Source of the DNA: Plecoglossus altivelis
Taxonomy: Eukaryota > Chordata > Actinopteri > Osmeriformes > Plecoglossidae
Direction of reading: 5' to 3'
DNA: 64,000 bases
Assembly: GCA_036571765.1 (NCBI GenBank)
Contig: BROE01000007.1
Location: 5,018,142 to 5,082,141, forward strand
Below are positions 26,657 through 39,675 of the stretch, one piece after another. The position numbers were made by a program, and so were the translations under genes. Position 1 is the stretch's first letter; the number at the start of each line of letters is the position of its first letter. Under the pieces are notes generated by a model, which made no database searches, had not been told where the DNA came from, and worked only from the letters and a program-made list of their open reading frames with translations.

Positions 26657-26821
26657 GTACAGGAGAACCCAGGACCCTTAATGATCCACATGGAGCACAG
26701 GCATCCAGAACCCTCCCCTCCTCTGAGCCTGTCTGCAGCCGCTACGTTCCAGAGATGCAGAGGGAGAGAAGAAAAGAGACAGGGAGAGAGAGACAGAGAG
26801 ACAGAGAGAGAGAGAGATAGA

Positions 26822-26888
<67 letters not shown>

Positions 26889-27439
26889 AGAGAGTGAGGG
26901 GACCAGGGAGAGATAAAGCGTCTTTAATGTTAACTGAAAGATCCTAATCGTGTGGAAAACACTAGACTTATCTCCAGAAATGGTGTGTGTGTGCGGGTGC
27001 ATGTGTTTGAGCGTGTGTGTTTCAGTGTGTGAGCGTGTGTGTTTGTGCCACTGAAGGTGTAAATGAAACAGTGGGTCGTTGAGGGAAAACGAGCTGACGC
27101 GCACACTTTCACACCCCTACTGCTGCTGGGGTGTGTACTTAGTGTGTGCGGGTCCCTTCTTGATGTCTACGTGTGTGTGTGTGGGTGTGTGTGTGTGTGG
27201 AGAGGGCAGACAGAACAAAGGGACACGGTCACCGCTGCCTGGTTGATGGATCCAGGCCTTTTCTCCTGCATGTGAAGCGAGGCAGAGATAAGAGGCGGAT
27301 GGGGCAGGCCAGACACAGGCAGACCCTGTCCCCCAGCAGGCTAATGTTCTCTCTCGCCTTGGAACGGCACACTGCAGGCCGCCTTCTGGGTGATTGAGGG
27401 ACTGATTAAGTGATAGAGTCCATGACTGAGCTACTGTCT

Positions 27440-27483
<44 letters not shown>

Positions 27484-28303
27484 TTGTGTATGGAAGCACC
27501 ATGGGTCAGCAACAATGTGTTTTCCGTGTGTATATGTGTGTGTGTGTGTGCATGTGAGTGTGTGTGACCACAAAGATCCATCCAGCCCCCCATCCCTCAC
27601 CATGACCTCCCTAGTGACAAGCAGAGGGGAGGTGGGCAGTGGGCGGGTCAGTATGCTAATGAGGTTACAGGAAAGGTCTCCAGTGATTGACTCTGTTTAT
27701 AGACTCCACCCCCTTGCCCCAATGTGCATATGTGTGTGAGTGCATACGTCACCTTAAAGACCCAGCACACCACAGCTCATTTGTTCTTTTCAATTAGTGA
27801 TTAAACTGAATCCATGGAGAGCTCCACGTGTGCCAGCTGTGTATGGTTCTGGTGGACTTGCTAGCTACCCTAGCGTCTTAGCTGTGTTCTGGTCCTGGTG
27901 TTTTGGTTCTGTATGGTTCCGGTGTATTATCTGAGAATAGTCATGCTGTTTTTGCTGTGATTGATTCCTGTTTGTGAGTGCTAGCTGACCTAGCATGTTA
28001 GCTGTATGAGGACCTGGCATGTCAGTTGTGAATGGTCTCGGTGTGCTATTTAGCTAGCCTAGCGTGTTAGCTTTATCTGGTCCTGGCATGCTAGTTGTAT
28101 AATGGTCCCCAGGACCTGGCATGGGGCAGGAGGGTTGGAGAAGGAGAGGGGTGGCTAAGTGAGATGAATGACCCGACACCTACCACTCCGAGGTGAGTCA
28201 TCAGTAAAGGGTGGATGCTACACCAGGAAGAGGGAGAAATGGAAGGATGGAGAGCATGTGTGTATCTCTGTGTGTGTCTGTGTGTGCGGTGTGTACGTTT
28301 GTG

Positions 28304-28365
<62 letters not shown>

Positions 28366-28547
28366 TTACTGTACCTCTAAGTCTGAGTGGGTTTGAATGA
28401 GCGATGAGCCTGAGCGATGAACATGAGATCACAGTGTGCTCAACCTAACATCATCCCATCTATGAGAAAAGCAGGAAGAAAGTGAGAGAGGTGCAGCCAG
28501 AGAGTGATAGAATGAGAAAGACAGAGAGTGGGAGAGATGGAGAGAGA

Positions 28548-28619
<72 letters not shown>

Positions 28620-30085
28620 TAGGGAGAGAGAGCAATCAAGAAACACAGCCATGCTACCTCTATCCTCTGTCATGTCTACCATGTTTCATATCAACAGGAT
28701 TCTCTTGCGGCTCTGGCAAATTGTATGAGTTGAATAACAATACGGCTCCTCTGGGGCCTGAATATGTGTGTATGTGTGTGTCATGTGTGTGTTTGTGTGT
28801 GTGTGTCAAATTATCTCCTGTCTTGAATAGGTGAAATACTTTTTGAGCCACTCAGTGTTGAGAAAGAGAGACAGCCATATCGACTGGCATTTCAGAAGAT
28901 ATTGTAGCCACCAAATTCCATGTCACCAACCTTGTCATTTTCCTCAGCCACGAGCTGGGGAAACGATTGCGTCTACCACAGCACAACAATCTATGATATC
29001 TGCTGTTCCTTATCAGTGTTTGTTGCGTTAGATGTCACTTCTGAACAATGTTCGGTGTTGATAAAAGAGAGAGATTTCCTTTTTTTTAATATTGTTCCTT
29101 CTGCTAAAAAGCCTTTTCTACTCGGACTCCATAGAGGAGGACAGTTATTGCCTTGCGCGGGCGGAACATCACAGAACATCTTCCTTTGAACAAATGGGCG
29201 CGCAGGCCCGCCGTGTCGAGCCCTTATAGGCCTTGACCAGAGCGTAGCAGCATCCCAGACTGCACCGCTGCATGTCTCTAGACAATGCTAATGGATTCAG
29301 CTCTGGAACTGAAAACCTCCACCCTCACCCTACCGACATTCTTCAAACCCAGAGACACAATAGGCTTTTTTCGCTCTGTTTCTCTTTGTTCCGTGTAAAG
29401 CATTGAGCACAGGGTGTTCATCAGGCACCAGCAGAACTCTGGGCCTTTCTCCAGAACCTTTCCGCTACCTTAACCTGCCCAAAGCAGCCTTCCCACCCCA
29501 GTCCAGAACCACATGGATGGCTCTCTCCTTACTTCTCGGCACTCCAGCCTGAACATGGAGGCCACAGGTGGCGTTCGCCGCATTCAACGAGTCATGCAAT
29601 GCATGGGATTAGGGGTGTCCAGGCATGTCGTTGTGGGAATAGGATGTGACAGAACGCCGCTGGTCACCGGCTCCAGCGGGAGGGATGGCGGTGTCACCCC
29701 ATCTCCCTGCACAACGCCACCGCCACCAACACCACCTCCCTCTCTTCTCCTGAGTGAGGCTAATTACAGGGGAGCCGACACAGTGCTGTGTCCCCTGGAA
29801 CATCAATCAATCACTGTCCAACAGACAAGCCCCTGCTGACTTCACCAGCCTGCTGCCCTCACGCTCGGCTCCGCAAAGGTTAATTGTATTCATTATAGAG
29901 AGAGATGGAAGGAAGGATGGAGGGGGGTGGGGTGGGGGGAGCGAGTGAGCGACCGAGAGAGGGAGTGTCTGTGAGAGAGAGGAACTCTGTAAAGTCACCC
30001 TGAAGGTTCTGGCTCAAGACTGAGGGCTGAATTCTCCACAGGATTCCACAAGGTTAGACTTGGCGCTCCAAACGCCACCTGTCAG

Positions 30086-30127
<42 letters not shown>

Positions 30128-31854
30128 TCTCTCTCTCTCTTTCTCTCACACTCTCTCTCTCTTCCTTTACCTCTGCATGCGACTCCTCTCCTCCTGAAAG
30201 AGACATTCAATATATTTCCAAAATCATTCAGCTCTGCTAATGCTAGTTAATTAGCCCAGCGAATGCTAGTTAATTAGCACAGCGAATGCTAGATAGTTAA
30301 CTTTGTTGAGCCTACAATGTGTTTATGCATCTTTTCTTCCGCCGCATCCCTATTGTTCATTAGCACATTTTAATTGACCCTCTCTAACACGGAGGGAAGA
30401 AGCCTTGCGTCACCACCACACTTCCTAATTAGTCGATTAACACTAATAGACTTCACAGGCAAGTAATTTAGTGCACTTGCCTGCATGCACACCCTGCTAG
30501 CCCTGTCGCTAATATGGTTTGATACCTCATTACTGTTAGGTAATAGCAGCAATCTCCGGCCACGCCCACTCGCTCGGCCCCCGATCGACCCAGGCTCCTG
30601 TCAATCTGCTCCTGCCCTTCCCTCATTCATCCCTTCCTCCCTCCTCCTGTACCTCCATGTCCACCACTCTGCTGTGAAACAACCACACACTGCCACTGTA
30701 CCTGCCGTTTTCTTCATGAAGGGGCGGAGGGGGGAGAGCGGTGTTTTGACTACTTTCGGCATCCGTGAAAATGAGGAATGATGGTGAGGAGGAAGGAGCT
30801 GGGGAAGAGGAGGAGGAGGTTGGGTGCTGATAACCACTGGGTGTCTAGTAAGAGCCGACGTGTTAGGTATTGTTGAGGAATAGAGAGATAGACAAACCCT
30901 GGGTCCCCTATGCTCTGTCTCGTCCCCTCGTCTGGGCGGATCTCTTTCCCTTCCCTGGTCTATCGTGTCTATTGATCGTGCACTGAGGTCAATAGCTTTT
31001 TAAAGCATCGAGATTGAAAACCTAGACTTTCTCCTCCTCCACCCGCCTCTCGCTGTCTCCCTCCCCCTGACCTCCCCCATCTCTCTGTCACTCTCCCTTT
31101 CATTTCGTCCCCCCTCTCTCCGTCCCCCTCCCTTTTGCTCCCCCCCTCTGTCTTTCGCCCTCTCTCCTTCGCCGCCATCCCTCTGCCTCTGTCTCTCTCC
31201 CTCTCCTTTGCCCTTCTTCTCCCCCCTCTCTTCTTCTCTGTCTGTGTCTTCTGTCGGTGTCCCTCTCTCCTGCCCTCCTCATTTGTCCTCTCCTCTGCCC
31301 TCCCCTGCCCTCATCTCACTGGCTCCATCCCTTTCAACTCCATTGATCCACGGGGGGTCAAGCATCTGCTCCATAAAGTCATTTGCAACCGAAGCAAATG
31401 AGCCTTTGTATCAGAGATGGGAGTGATACAGAAGCCTTTTTCCTCTACTCCCAGTGTTGTGTGGTGGAGGGCTGAGACTAAAATATCGTAGTAAACGAGC
31501 AGCTCTAAAGGAAAGGACAAGAGAGGGCAGGGCACTGCCATGAGTCATGCGTTTGGGATCTGTAGTCAAGCTTGTTATGAAGACTTGTCAGGCTGCTTGA
31601 CAGGTGTGTTGACGACATGTCACATGTGTGGCAACACGGACGGATGATGGACGCGTGTCTCTCTCTGCCTCTCGTGCTTAGCTCTTTCGCATTATTCTCT
31701 TTTTGCTCTCACACTCTTGTCCCTCTCTCTCACTCGTATCACTCTTGTCTCTATCGTGGTTCTCTCTTCTCTTTCTCCTCTTTGCTCTTTACTCCTCTCT
31801 CTTTCATCTCTTTCTATCATTTTTCTTTTTCTCTCATTCTCACTTTTTTCTCTC

Positions 31855-31908
<54 letters not shown>

Positions 31909-32412
31909 CCTACCTTTTTCCCTGGGCAAAGCTGTTGGCCACTATCATATTCTCTCCACCACCAGCCTTCCTTTGCAAGTAACAAACACAAACACCGGAA
32001 ATGTCTGCCAGCGTCTCATCTCAACCGTGGTCCGAGCAGAGGAGGAACCAGATGAGAAGGGCCTGTTTACCCAGAGCACCTTAAAACTCAAGACATCATT
32101 ACTTAACGTTGACTTTAATTACTACCAACACAAGACTTCAAAATGCAATCCATCTGGCTGTGGTTATACGTTGGTTTCCTTTTCCCAGTGTGGCCATCTT
32201 GTCAACACATGACGCATGAAACACTGTCTACTTCCCTCCACAAGAGACCTCATAACCTTTTATCATCTCCTAGACGGCGATTCCAGAGTCGCAGCATGAC
32301 TAGGCCACAGTTTGAACTACGTAGCTGTACTGCTCTAAAGTCAGACTTGACTGTCCCCCCATGTTGAGGGACGGTACTGCAGCTAAGTCAAGGTCACCAA
32401 GACAGTGTGTGC

Positions 32413-32445
<33 letters not shown>

Positions 32446-33638
32446 TGGAGGGGCTGGATGCAGACAGTGACACCTGCATAGACTGGAAGCGTTTGCGGGA
32501 TGTCTGTGGAGTGGGCATATACACAAGGGGATGTGGCTCAGTGTGTGTATACTTGTACGAGTCTGTGGTGCCCTGTAATGGAAAAAGTTGCTCCCCAGAG
32601 CACAATTATTACTGGACTTCTCCTCTCCTCTCCTCTCCTTCTTTTCTCTCCTCCTCTCCTCTCTCCTCCTGTTCCTGGAGCTTGTGTGCATCTGTGTGTG
32701 GGAGGAGGTCTGGTGGGAGATTGCATTCCTTAGCGTTTAAGGTATCAAATCAGTTTGTGTGTTGTGTATGTTTATGTGAAGATGATGGTGCTGTGTGTAT
32801 TGTAAGAGTATTGTGTGTGTTTCCTATCAGTGAAATGTTTGTCTCCTCAGTGTGGTGCGCAAGTGTTTTTTAAAGACTGTGATGTGTGTCTGTGTGTGAT
32901 ATGTGTGTTCTAAGAGTGTGATGTGTGTTTTAAAAGTGTGATGTGTTCTAAGACTGTGATGTGTTCTAAAAGTGTGATGTGTTTTAAGAGTGCGATTGTG
33001 ATTTGTTCTAAGAGCGTGATGTGTTCTAAGAGGGTCGTGTGTTCTGACACTATGATGTGTCCTAAGAGTGTGATGTGTTCTAAGTGTGTGATGTGTTCTA
33101 AGAGTGAGATTGGGATGTGTTCTAAGAGTGTCATATGTTGTAAGAGTGTCATGTGTTCTAAGAGTGTCATGTGTTCTAAGAGTGTCATGTGTTCTAAGAG
33201 TGTCATATGTTGTAAGAGTGTCATGTGTTGTAAGAGTGTCATGTGTTCTAAGAGTGTCATATGTTCTAAGAGTGTCATGTGTTCTAAGAGTGTCATATGT
33301 TCCAAGAGTGTCATGTGTTCTAAGAGTGTCATATGTTCTAAGAGTGTCATATGTTCTAAGAGTGTCATATGTTCTAAGAGTGTCATGTGTTCTAAGAGTG
33401 TCATATGTTCTAAGAGTGTCATATGTTCTAAGAGTGTCATGTGTTCTAAGAGTGTCATGTGTTCTAAGAGTGTGCCGTGCCTGTTGCAGGTACCTGATCC
33501 CCTCCTTGGATCGCTCCCATGCTGGCTTCTACCGCTGCATCGTGAGGAACCGTGTAGGTGCTCTACTCCAGAGGAGGACAGAAGTGCAGGTGGCATGTAA
33601 GTACTGTTCCACTGTGTGGGTGTGTGTGCGTGTGTGTG

Positions 33639-33670
<32 letters not shown>

Positions 33671-33978
33671 GGTGTTTGGGTGTGCGTGTGTGTGTGTGCA
33701 TACTGTGTGTTTGCGTCTGTTTGTAGCACCCCTGTGTCCCTGCGTGTTTGGCAAGTGGGTGTTGTCGCGGGGGTGTGCCTGTGCCTGCGTGTGTGCGTGA
33801 GCGTCTTTCCACGAACGCTGCGTGACATGCGTGTGCCGGTGGCGTCCTTGTACTGGAGGACAGTGCTGGCGGGGCCAGGTGTGGTCTCCCGGGCCCTCGG
33901 CGAGCACGCCTCCACCCAGACAGCTGGTCCACACACCCCCTCATTAGACTGATCATGTCGTCGATGTTTCCTGTTTTG

Positions 33979-34027
<49 letters not shown>

Positions 34028-36080
34028 TGTCCCATCCTGAACAATGTCCCTCCCTGCTCCCCACTTACTACATGCCTTCTTTGTCAACAACAAACATCTG
34101 TTGTCCTCCTGCAGACTGGCTCAGGAAAAGGCTCTTTCTATCACTCTAGCTCTGTTTGTATCCCTCTCCTATCCAGCTTCTTTTTAGCTGGCTCGCTCAC
34201 TTTCTTTTGTTCTTTCCCTTTTTTCACATCACCTCTCTCTCTGTCTCTCCATCCCTCGCTCTGTCTGTCACATTCTTCCTTTCGCTTTCTATTACAGTTT
34301 CTCCCTGTGCGCAAGAATTACGTGTTGAGCTGGTTAGTACCTAGTACTGGTCGAGGTGGGAACCAGCAGAATGTAATCGCCCTGATCTCAAAAGTAATCG
34401 GTTCCCACCTGCAGCCCAGCACATAGACGGCGGCCTTTGATTGCTTGTCGCAAGGCTGCGCATGCTGGAACGCCACCACCAACCAGGCGTGAGGTTGACT
34501 AGAGCCTGAGCGTTCCCATTGGTGGACTGTTCCATCACTTCTCTGTCTTTCTCTGTCACTCACCCTATCTTTTGTCTCTCTATCGCTCTGTTTCTCACTC
34601 TCTCATACTCTCTCTTGCTCTTTCTCTCTCTTGGTCTCTCTCTCTCTCTCTCGCGCTCTCATTCTCTGTCTTCAAAATGGATGTGATGTAACTGGTGGCT
34701 AGCTGTCAGTTTTGACTGCCCCAAAAATACATTTTCAAATGACTTACAGTCAAAACTCTCTTTCTATCTTTCTGTCACTAGTTTCCCTATGTGGCTGTCT
34801 CTGTGTCTGTCTCTCCATCTCTGTCTGTAGCTGCTGGTGTACTGAATGTAAAACAGAGTGAGGAGAGAATTGAGGACACCTGCAGAGGAGAAAGTAAGCG
34901 AGCGAGCGAGAGAAGGAGAGAGAGAAGGGAGAGAGTCGGAAAGGGAGGGGTTGGGTTTGCGCAAGTCATTCAGACAATTAAGATTGCAGGGACACTTGTC
35001 TGTGCATAGGCAAGCATGCAGCAGGATTGCAGGGGAGATCAGGGCTGGAGGAGGGTTGGGGGGGCAGGGGGGCAGGAGGGCAGGGGGGCATGGGGTTGGT
35101 TATATGGGGAGAATACTGTAGAAATAGCGGATCAAAGTCAGGGGAATTCAATACCCCCCCCCCCACCCCACCCCTTCGATTTCGATTTCAGACAAGCGAC
35201 GCCCGTGTATTTCAAAAGCCAGATTACCTCCAGTGTATATATATTCTCTTTGAGAAGGAGAGGAGAGAGTTGGCTGCGAACGGCAGTCTCTGAATGCACC
35301 GGAACTCTCACATCCTGTAGTTCAAAGACCACACCCCCCCTTCCCAACAGCAAGCTTATGTACATATCAAAGATGGCATTACGTCTTCAAATGTGTTGTA
35401 ACTTAATTGAGTGTTTGATGGGATGTCCCTGTGATGTTACAGCACGATGGCTTGTCTTTGATTAGAAAAAGCACGCGTTGGTAAAAGGACCCAGATCTTT
35501 CCGTTCTCCCTGAGCCGGCTGGTTTAAGCTGTGTTCTCCTACAGGACGGCAGAAGGACATTCAGACGCCCTTGGAGAAAACGAAGTGTGGCGATCGGCTC
35601 AACCAAGGAGGCTAGCTTGAGGCAGACATTAGACTTCCTCAAAACCTCAAGGTTTTTAATCAAACTGCATTTCAAGTTTTACATAAAGAGAGGGAGGAGG
35701 AGGTCTTTTCTCAGAATTGACATGTCATGTATGAGTGTTGGTATGTGTAGGTGACAAAGTGATGAGAACATAACTGTAACAGCTGTGGAAATATGTTGTC
35801 CTGGACTAAAGACAAGCTATATCCAGACATGCAGGTAATCAGCAAGGTAGAAGTTAGGACATGGGTCAGGGTTGGTGGTGTCATTCTCTCCATGCCCTTT
35901 AATGAGTTGTTAGCACTTCACGCCAATTTCCCATGCGGCTGTCATGGCAACCGCTCGTGGGATATCTGTCAAAGTGACTGGATGTTAATCTCGGCACCCA
36001 CAACAGATGGTGAGAAGATTGCAAAAGACGAGATGTCTTCGACTTCCGTCCTAAACTGTATTTATCTGTGTTGCTTAATC

Positions 36081-36149
<69 letters not shown>

Positions 36150-39100
36150 CAGTCATGGGCAGCTTTGAGGAGGGGGAGCGCGCTCAGTCGGTGTCTCAGG
36201 GGGAGGGGGCTGTGGTCCCGGCCCCGCGCATCCGCAGCTTCCCGCAGCCCCAGGTCACATGGTTCAGAGACGGACGCAAGATACCGCCAAGCAGCCGCAT
36301 GTAAGACATGGCCAACCGTGTGGTCTCCTCTGTGTGTGTGTGTGTGTGTTTGGGTGTTTACGGAGGGTGAGAGGGGTCACAGGCAACAGGACAGAGGCCC
36401 GGGTCATCTCTCTCTCCTCATCCTCTCCCTCCTCTTCCTCTCCCTTTCACTTCTATCTCTCTCTCTACTTATTGTCTAAATGTGTAGGGGTGGGTTTTTG
36501 TTCACCTGGAAAGCCTCGGCAGCGCATCTTGGGAGGCCAAACAACTTCGAGGCGACAGGCTTGAATGAGATTCAGACACTGGGATCTCTGTCTCCCACTT
36601 CTAATGTCTGGGGGGTAAATAAAAAGAATGCCCTGTCTCTCCTCCCCATCTAGGACTCAACTAGCCAAGGTGACAGCTGTGCTATTTTAGAGCTGGCTGT
36701 CTCATATCTTCTGCGCGTGAATATGTGTGTGCGTCTGTTTCTGTCGGTGTGCGAATGTGTGTGTTCGCAGAGCAGTCCCGTCCCTCTGCTCTGTGTGCGT
36801 GCGTGCGTGCATGTGTGTGCGTAGTCATCGGGGAGATGACCTTGTGACAGGTAAGCGAGAGGCTTTCTTATCTGATGCTCATTGACAGTAATCACAGCCG
36901 ACCTAGAATGATAATGAGAGAGAGCGAGGCGAGGGAGCGAGCGAGAGAGAGAAGGAAAGAGACAAGTGTGGGGGGTGATAGGGAGGAGATGGACCGGGGG
37001 AACGGAGGGCGGCAAAAGATAGACTTCCTGTCAGTCCTCTCGTGTTTGCCAACTGCAGATGGCGTGTCCTTTTGAGGTGTAAACACACAACACAGGCGTC
37101 GAAATGGCTCAAGAGTTGGCCCTCTTTTCAGGCAACTTTTTCTCTGCTGTTCTACAACTACTGCTCCCCCCTCTCTCTTTATCTCTCTTTCTCTCTCTTT
37201 CTCTCTCTGTGTCTCTCTATGTCACTCACCCCCCCCCCCCTGTACACTTCCAACCACCTGATTTTTGCCTTCTGCCCCCCAGGTGTGAACTTAGTCATTC
37301 CGCTCACACCAAACCAAGGTTACTGTGTGCTAATGAGCCCAAGTGATAATGGCCTTTGTTTCTTCTTGGAAATCATTTAATTGAATTTGAATCGTGCCGA
37401 CGGCATCCTCACTGTAGAAACATCAAAGGGTGTTTAAGAAGAGTGTAAGACTGGAGAGATGCGGAGAAAGAGCAAAACTAAATCGGTAACCTTGCTGAAG
37501 GCTTTTCTGCTACGAAGTAGCATTGTCCAGAGCTAGGAACAGCCACATCGTATGCGGTCGTGTGGCTTTTGGTGGTTGTGGAATTTGTAGTCCCGACACA
37601 CCGCAGGCGGGTTCGCACTGTAGTGCTGTTGACCGTAGGTCCTCATAAAGCACCAAGGAGAGAGACGAGTCTGTCAGAGAATTACATGACGTGGAAATGG
37701 AATTGATTTGATGTCTTCTTCCTTCCTTCCCTCCCTCTTCCCCTCCTTCCATTTCCCTCTCCCCCTCCCGCTCCCTCTGCATCCCTTTCCCGCTGCCTCC
37801 ATCTCCCTCCCCCTCTCTCACCACCATTAAAGTTAAGGTGCCATAACTGTAATTTGCAGGCTCTCTAGGGTTCCTCTCTCTCTACCTCTCTTTAATCATA
37901 CCCAAGTACCAGAACCCCCTGCCCCCCTCCCCTTTCTGCCAACACACACACACATGGGTGCGCACACACGTACACACACCCCACACAACTGCATGGGCAC
38001 GCACACACACCTGCACCCAGAATAACCTCCATAATCACCCAGAAGCTAATCTAACAGCTCCTACCGTTGACCTTGAGCGTGTGTTTCGGCAAGTTCGCCC
38101 AAGCAGTGGTTCTTGCCTGGGGTGTGAGGAAGGGGGGGGGGGGGGGGGGGGCAGCAGAGCAGAGAGTGGTGTGTGTTGTGTGGTGTAAGGTGTGAGGGGA
38201 GGGGGGGGGGCCAGAGAAATGGGGGGAGGGGGGGATTATCTCGAGAATCGTGTCAGTGTCTCCGAGCCGGCGGGAGAGGTGGGGTGGACGTCCCCGCACC
38301 CGCCATCGGCTGGGTGTGAAGGAGACGAGAGCGGCGATAAGAGTGCGGAGTTTTTTCCGATTCCAAGGACATTGTGGCGGGTTCACTCCTGTGTGAAGGT
38401 GTGCTACTTTACAGTTTAAAAGAGAAGGTGTTTGAGGGAGAAGCACCATGGGTTGGTGCTGTCTTCCCCCCAAACAGGGAGGTAAACACATGTATTACGC
38501 CCTGCAGGTGTGCAAAGGAGGCCCATGGTGTCTCTGGCCCCCTCCTGCCCTCAAACAACCTCTACCTGCCCCCTCGCACCCATTGTCCCTAGCCTCTACC
38601 TGCTCTCATCCTCCCCCCTTGCCGCCAGCCTCCCCTCCAGAGTGGCAGACTGCCCCCTCCTGCCTGTGCAGCTGTTCCTTCTGGCATCAGCTGAGAGTGC
38701 CACGCTCACCGCCACGCTCTCCCACACTTTCACAACGACCTTGGCAGGCAAAGAATGCAAAATAGAAAGGAATCGACGTCTGGATTCAGCACGCTGTCTC
38801 TGCGCAGTGATCTTTTCATAGGATTCAAGCAGCTTTGAGAGCATCAAAAGGGCCTTGCTTGCCTTTGTCTCAAACAGAGTCTTTTCTACCCCCAATCTCA
38901 CCCCCCCCCCCCCCCCCCCACCACCACCCATCACCCCCACCCCCAAGACTTCATTTTGTCTTCGATCCACTTTTCTTCAATTTGCTCTTCAGGTTTGGGC
39001 CGGATAGGAAAGCCAGTGGTGCTGCAGTAGATTTGTCGAGCCTGAGCTCACTGCTCATTGGAATGCAATGTAATAGGACTGGGAGTGGGGAGAAAAAGCA

Positions 39101-39629
39101 CTTATTTAGGCCCTAATAGCCATTACTCAATGGGAATGCAATTGAAAGGCCCTATTCCATTCAGGCGCTGTGATTTGTTGTGTTATTCCACCGGCTTAAT
39201 GCGGTGTATAATCAGAGCTCACACAGTAAACACATTTGCCGGGGACTGCTGCACGCCGGTTGCCAGGTTTAGAACAAGGTGAATCGGGAGGAGGAACCAC
39301 GACTCTTGTCTCTTCCACCTTACTCCACAATTCTTTAGCTTTTTCTGAAGCTGCTTTTTTTTGGGTTGGTGGTTGGATTGGAAACATCTTTCTGCTCCTC
39401 TGCCTTAATGCTGAAGAATGGATTTATCCGTGCTGAAGCCCAACAACCTTGTAGCCTTGTCAGGTGGAAGACAGAACATGGGCCATGTCTGGGGAGGCTG
39501 GGAGGAGGACGAGCGGCGTGGTAATTACCACAGTAATCTGCTCTGGAGAGCGATCAATTAACCAGGCTGAGCCTGGAACGTGAACTTCCTGTCAGTTGGC
39601 TATGGATTCTCCATTTGTCACCGAGCAAG

Positions 39630-39675
<46 letters not shown>

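Larger units (their letters stand above)
26657..33489 (+). other. sdk2 intron 2
   Basis: This 6.8-kb intron splits Ig1. It holds GA tracts right after exon 2 and at 28320-28620, GT repeats at 27000-27560, degenerate 'tagctagcctagcgtgttagc' copies at 27840-28110, CT tracts near 30090 and 31860, and an 18-bp minisatellite that fills the last 570 bp before exon 3. No gene is seen in it. Confidence 0.85.
33597..36152 (+). other. sdk2 intron 3
   Basis: This 2.6-kb intron between Ig1 and Ig2 starts with a GT microsatellite, has CT tracts at 33980-34024 and 34600-34660, and ends in a 62-bp CT microsatellite just before the exon 4 acceptor. Otherwise it is plain sequence with no coding signal. Confidence 0.85.

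Noticed and set aside
32910..34064. 384-residue open frame on the - strand
   Set aside because: It is a translation of the 18-bp minisatellite (repeated EHMTLL) and runs across the antisense of exon 3 and a CA repeat. It has no domain and no independent start context.
36155..36304. ATG in exon 4 as a possible alternative start (MGSFEEGE)
   Set aside because: The same methionine is internal in the family, the upstream exons join in frame, and no signal peptide follows this ATG.
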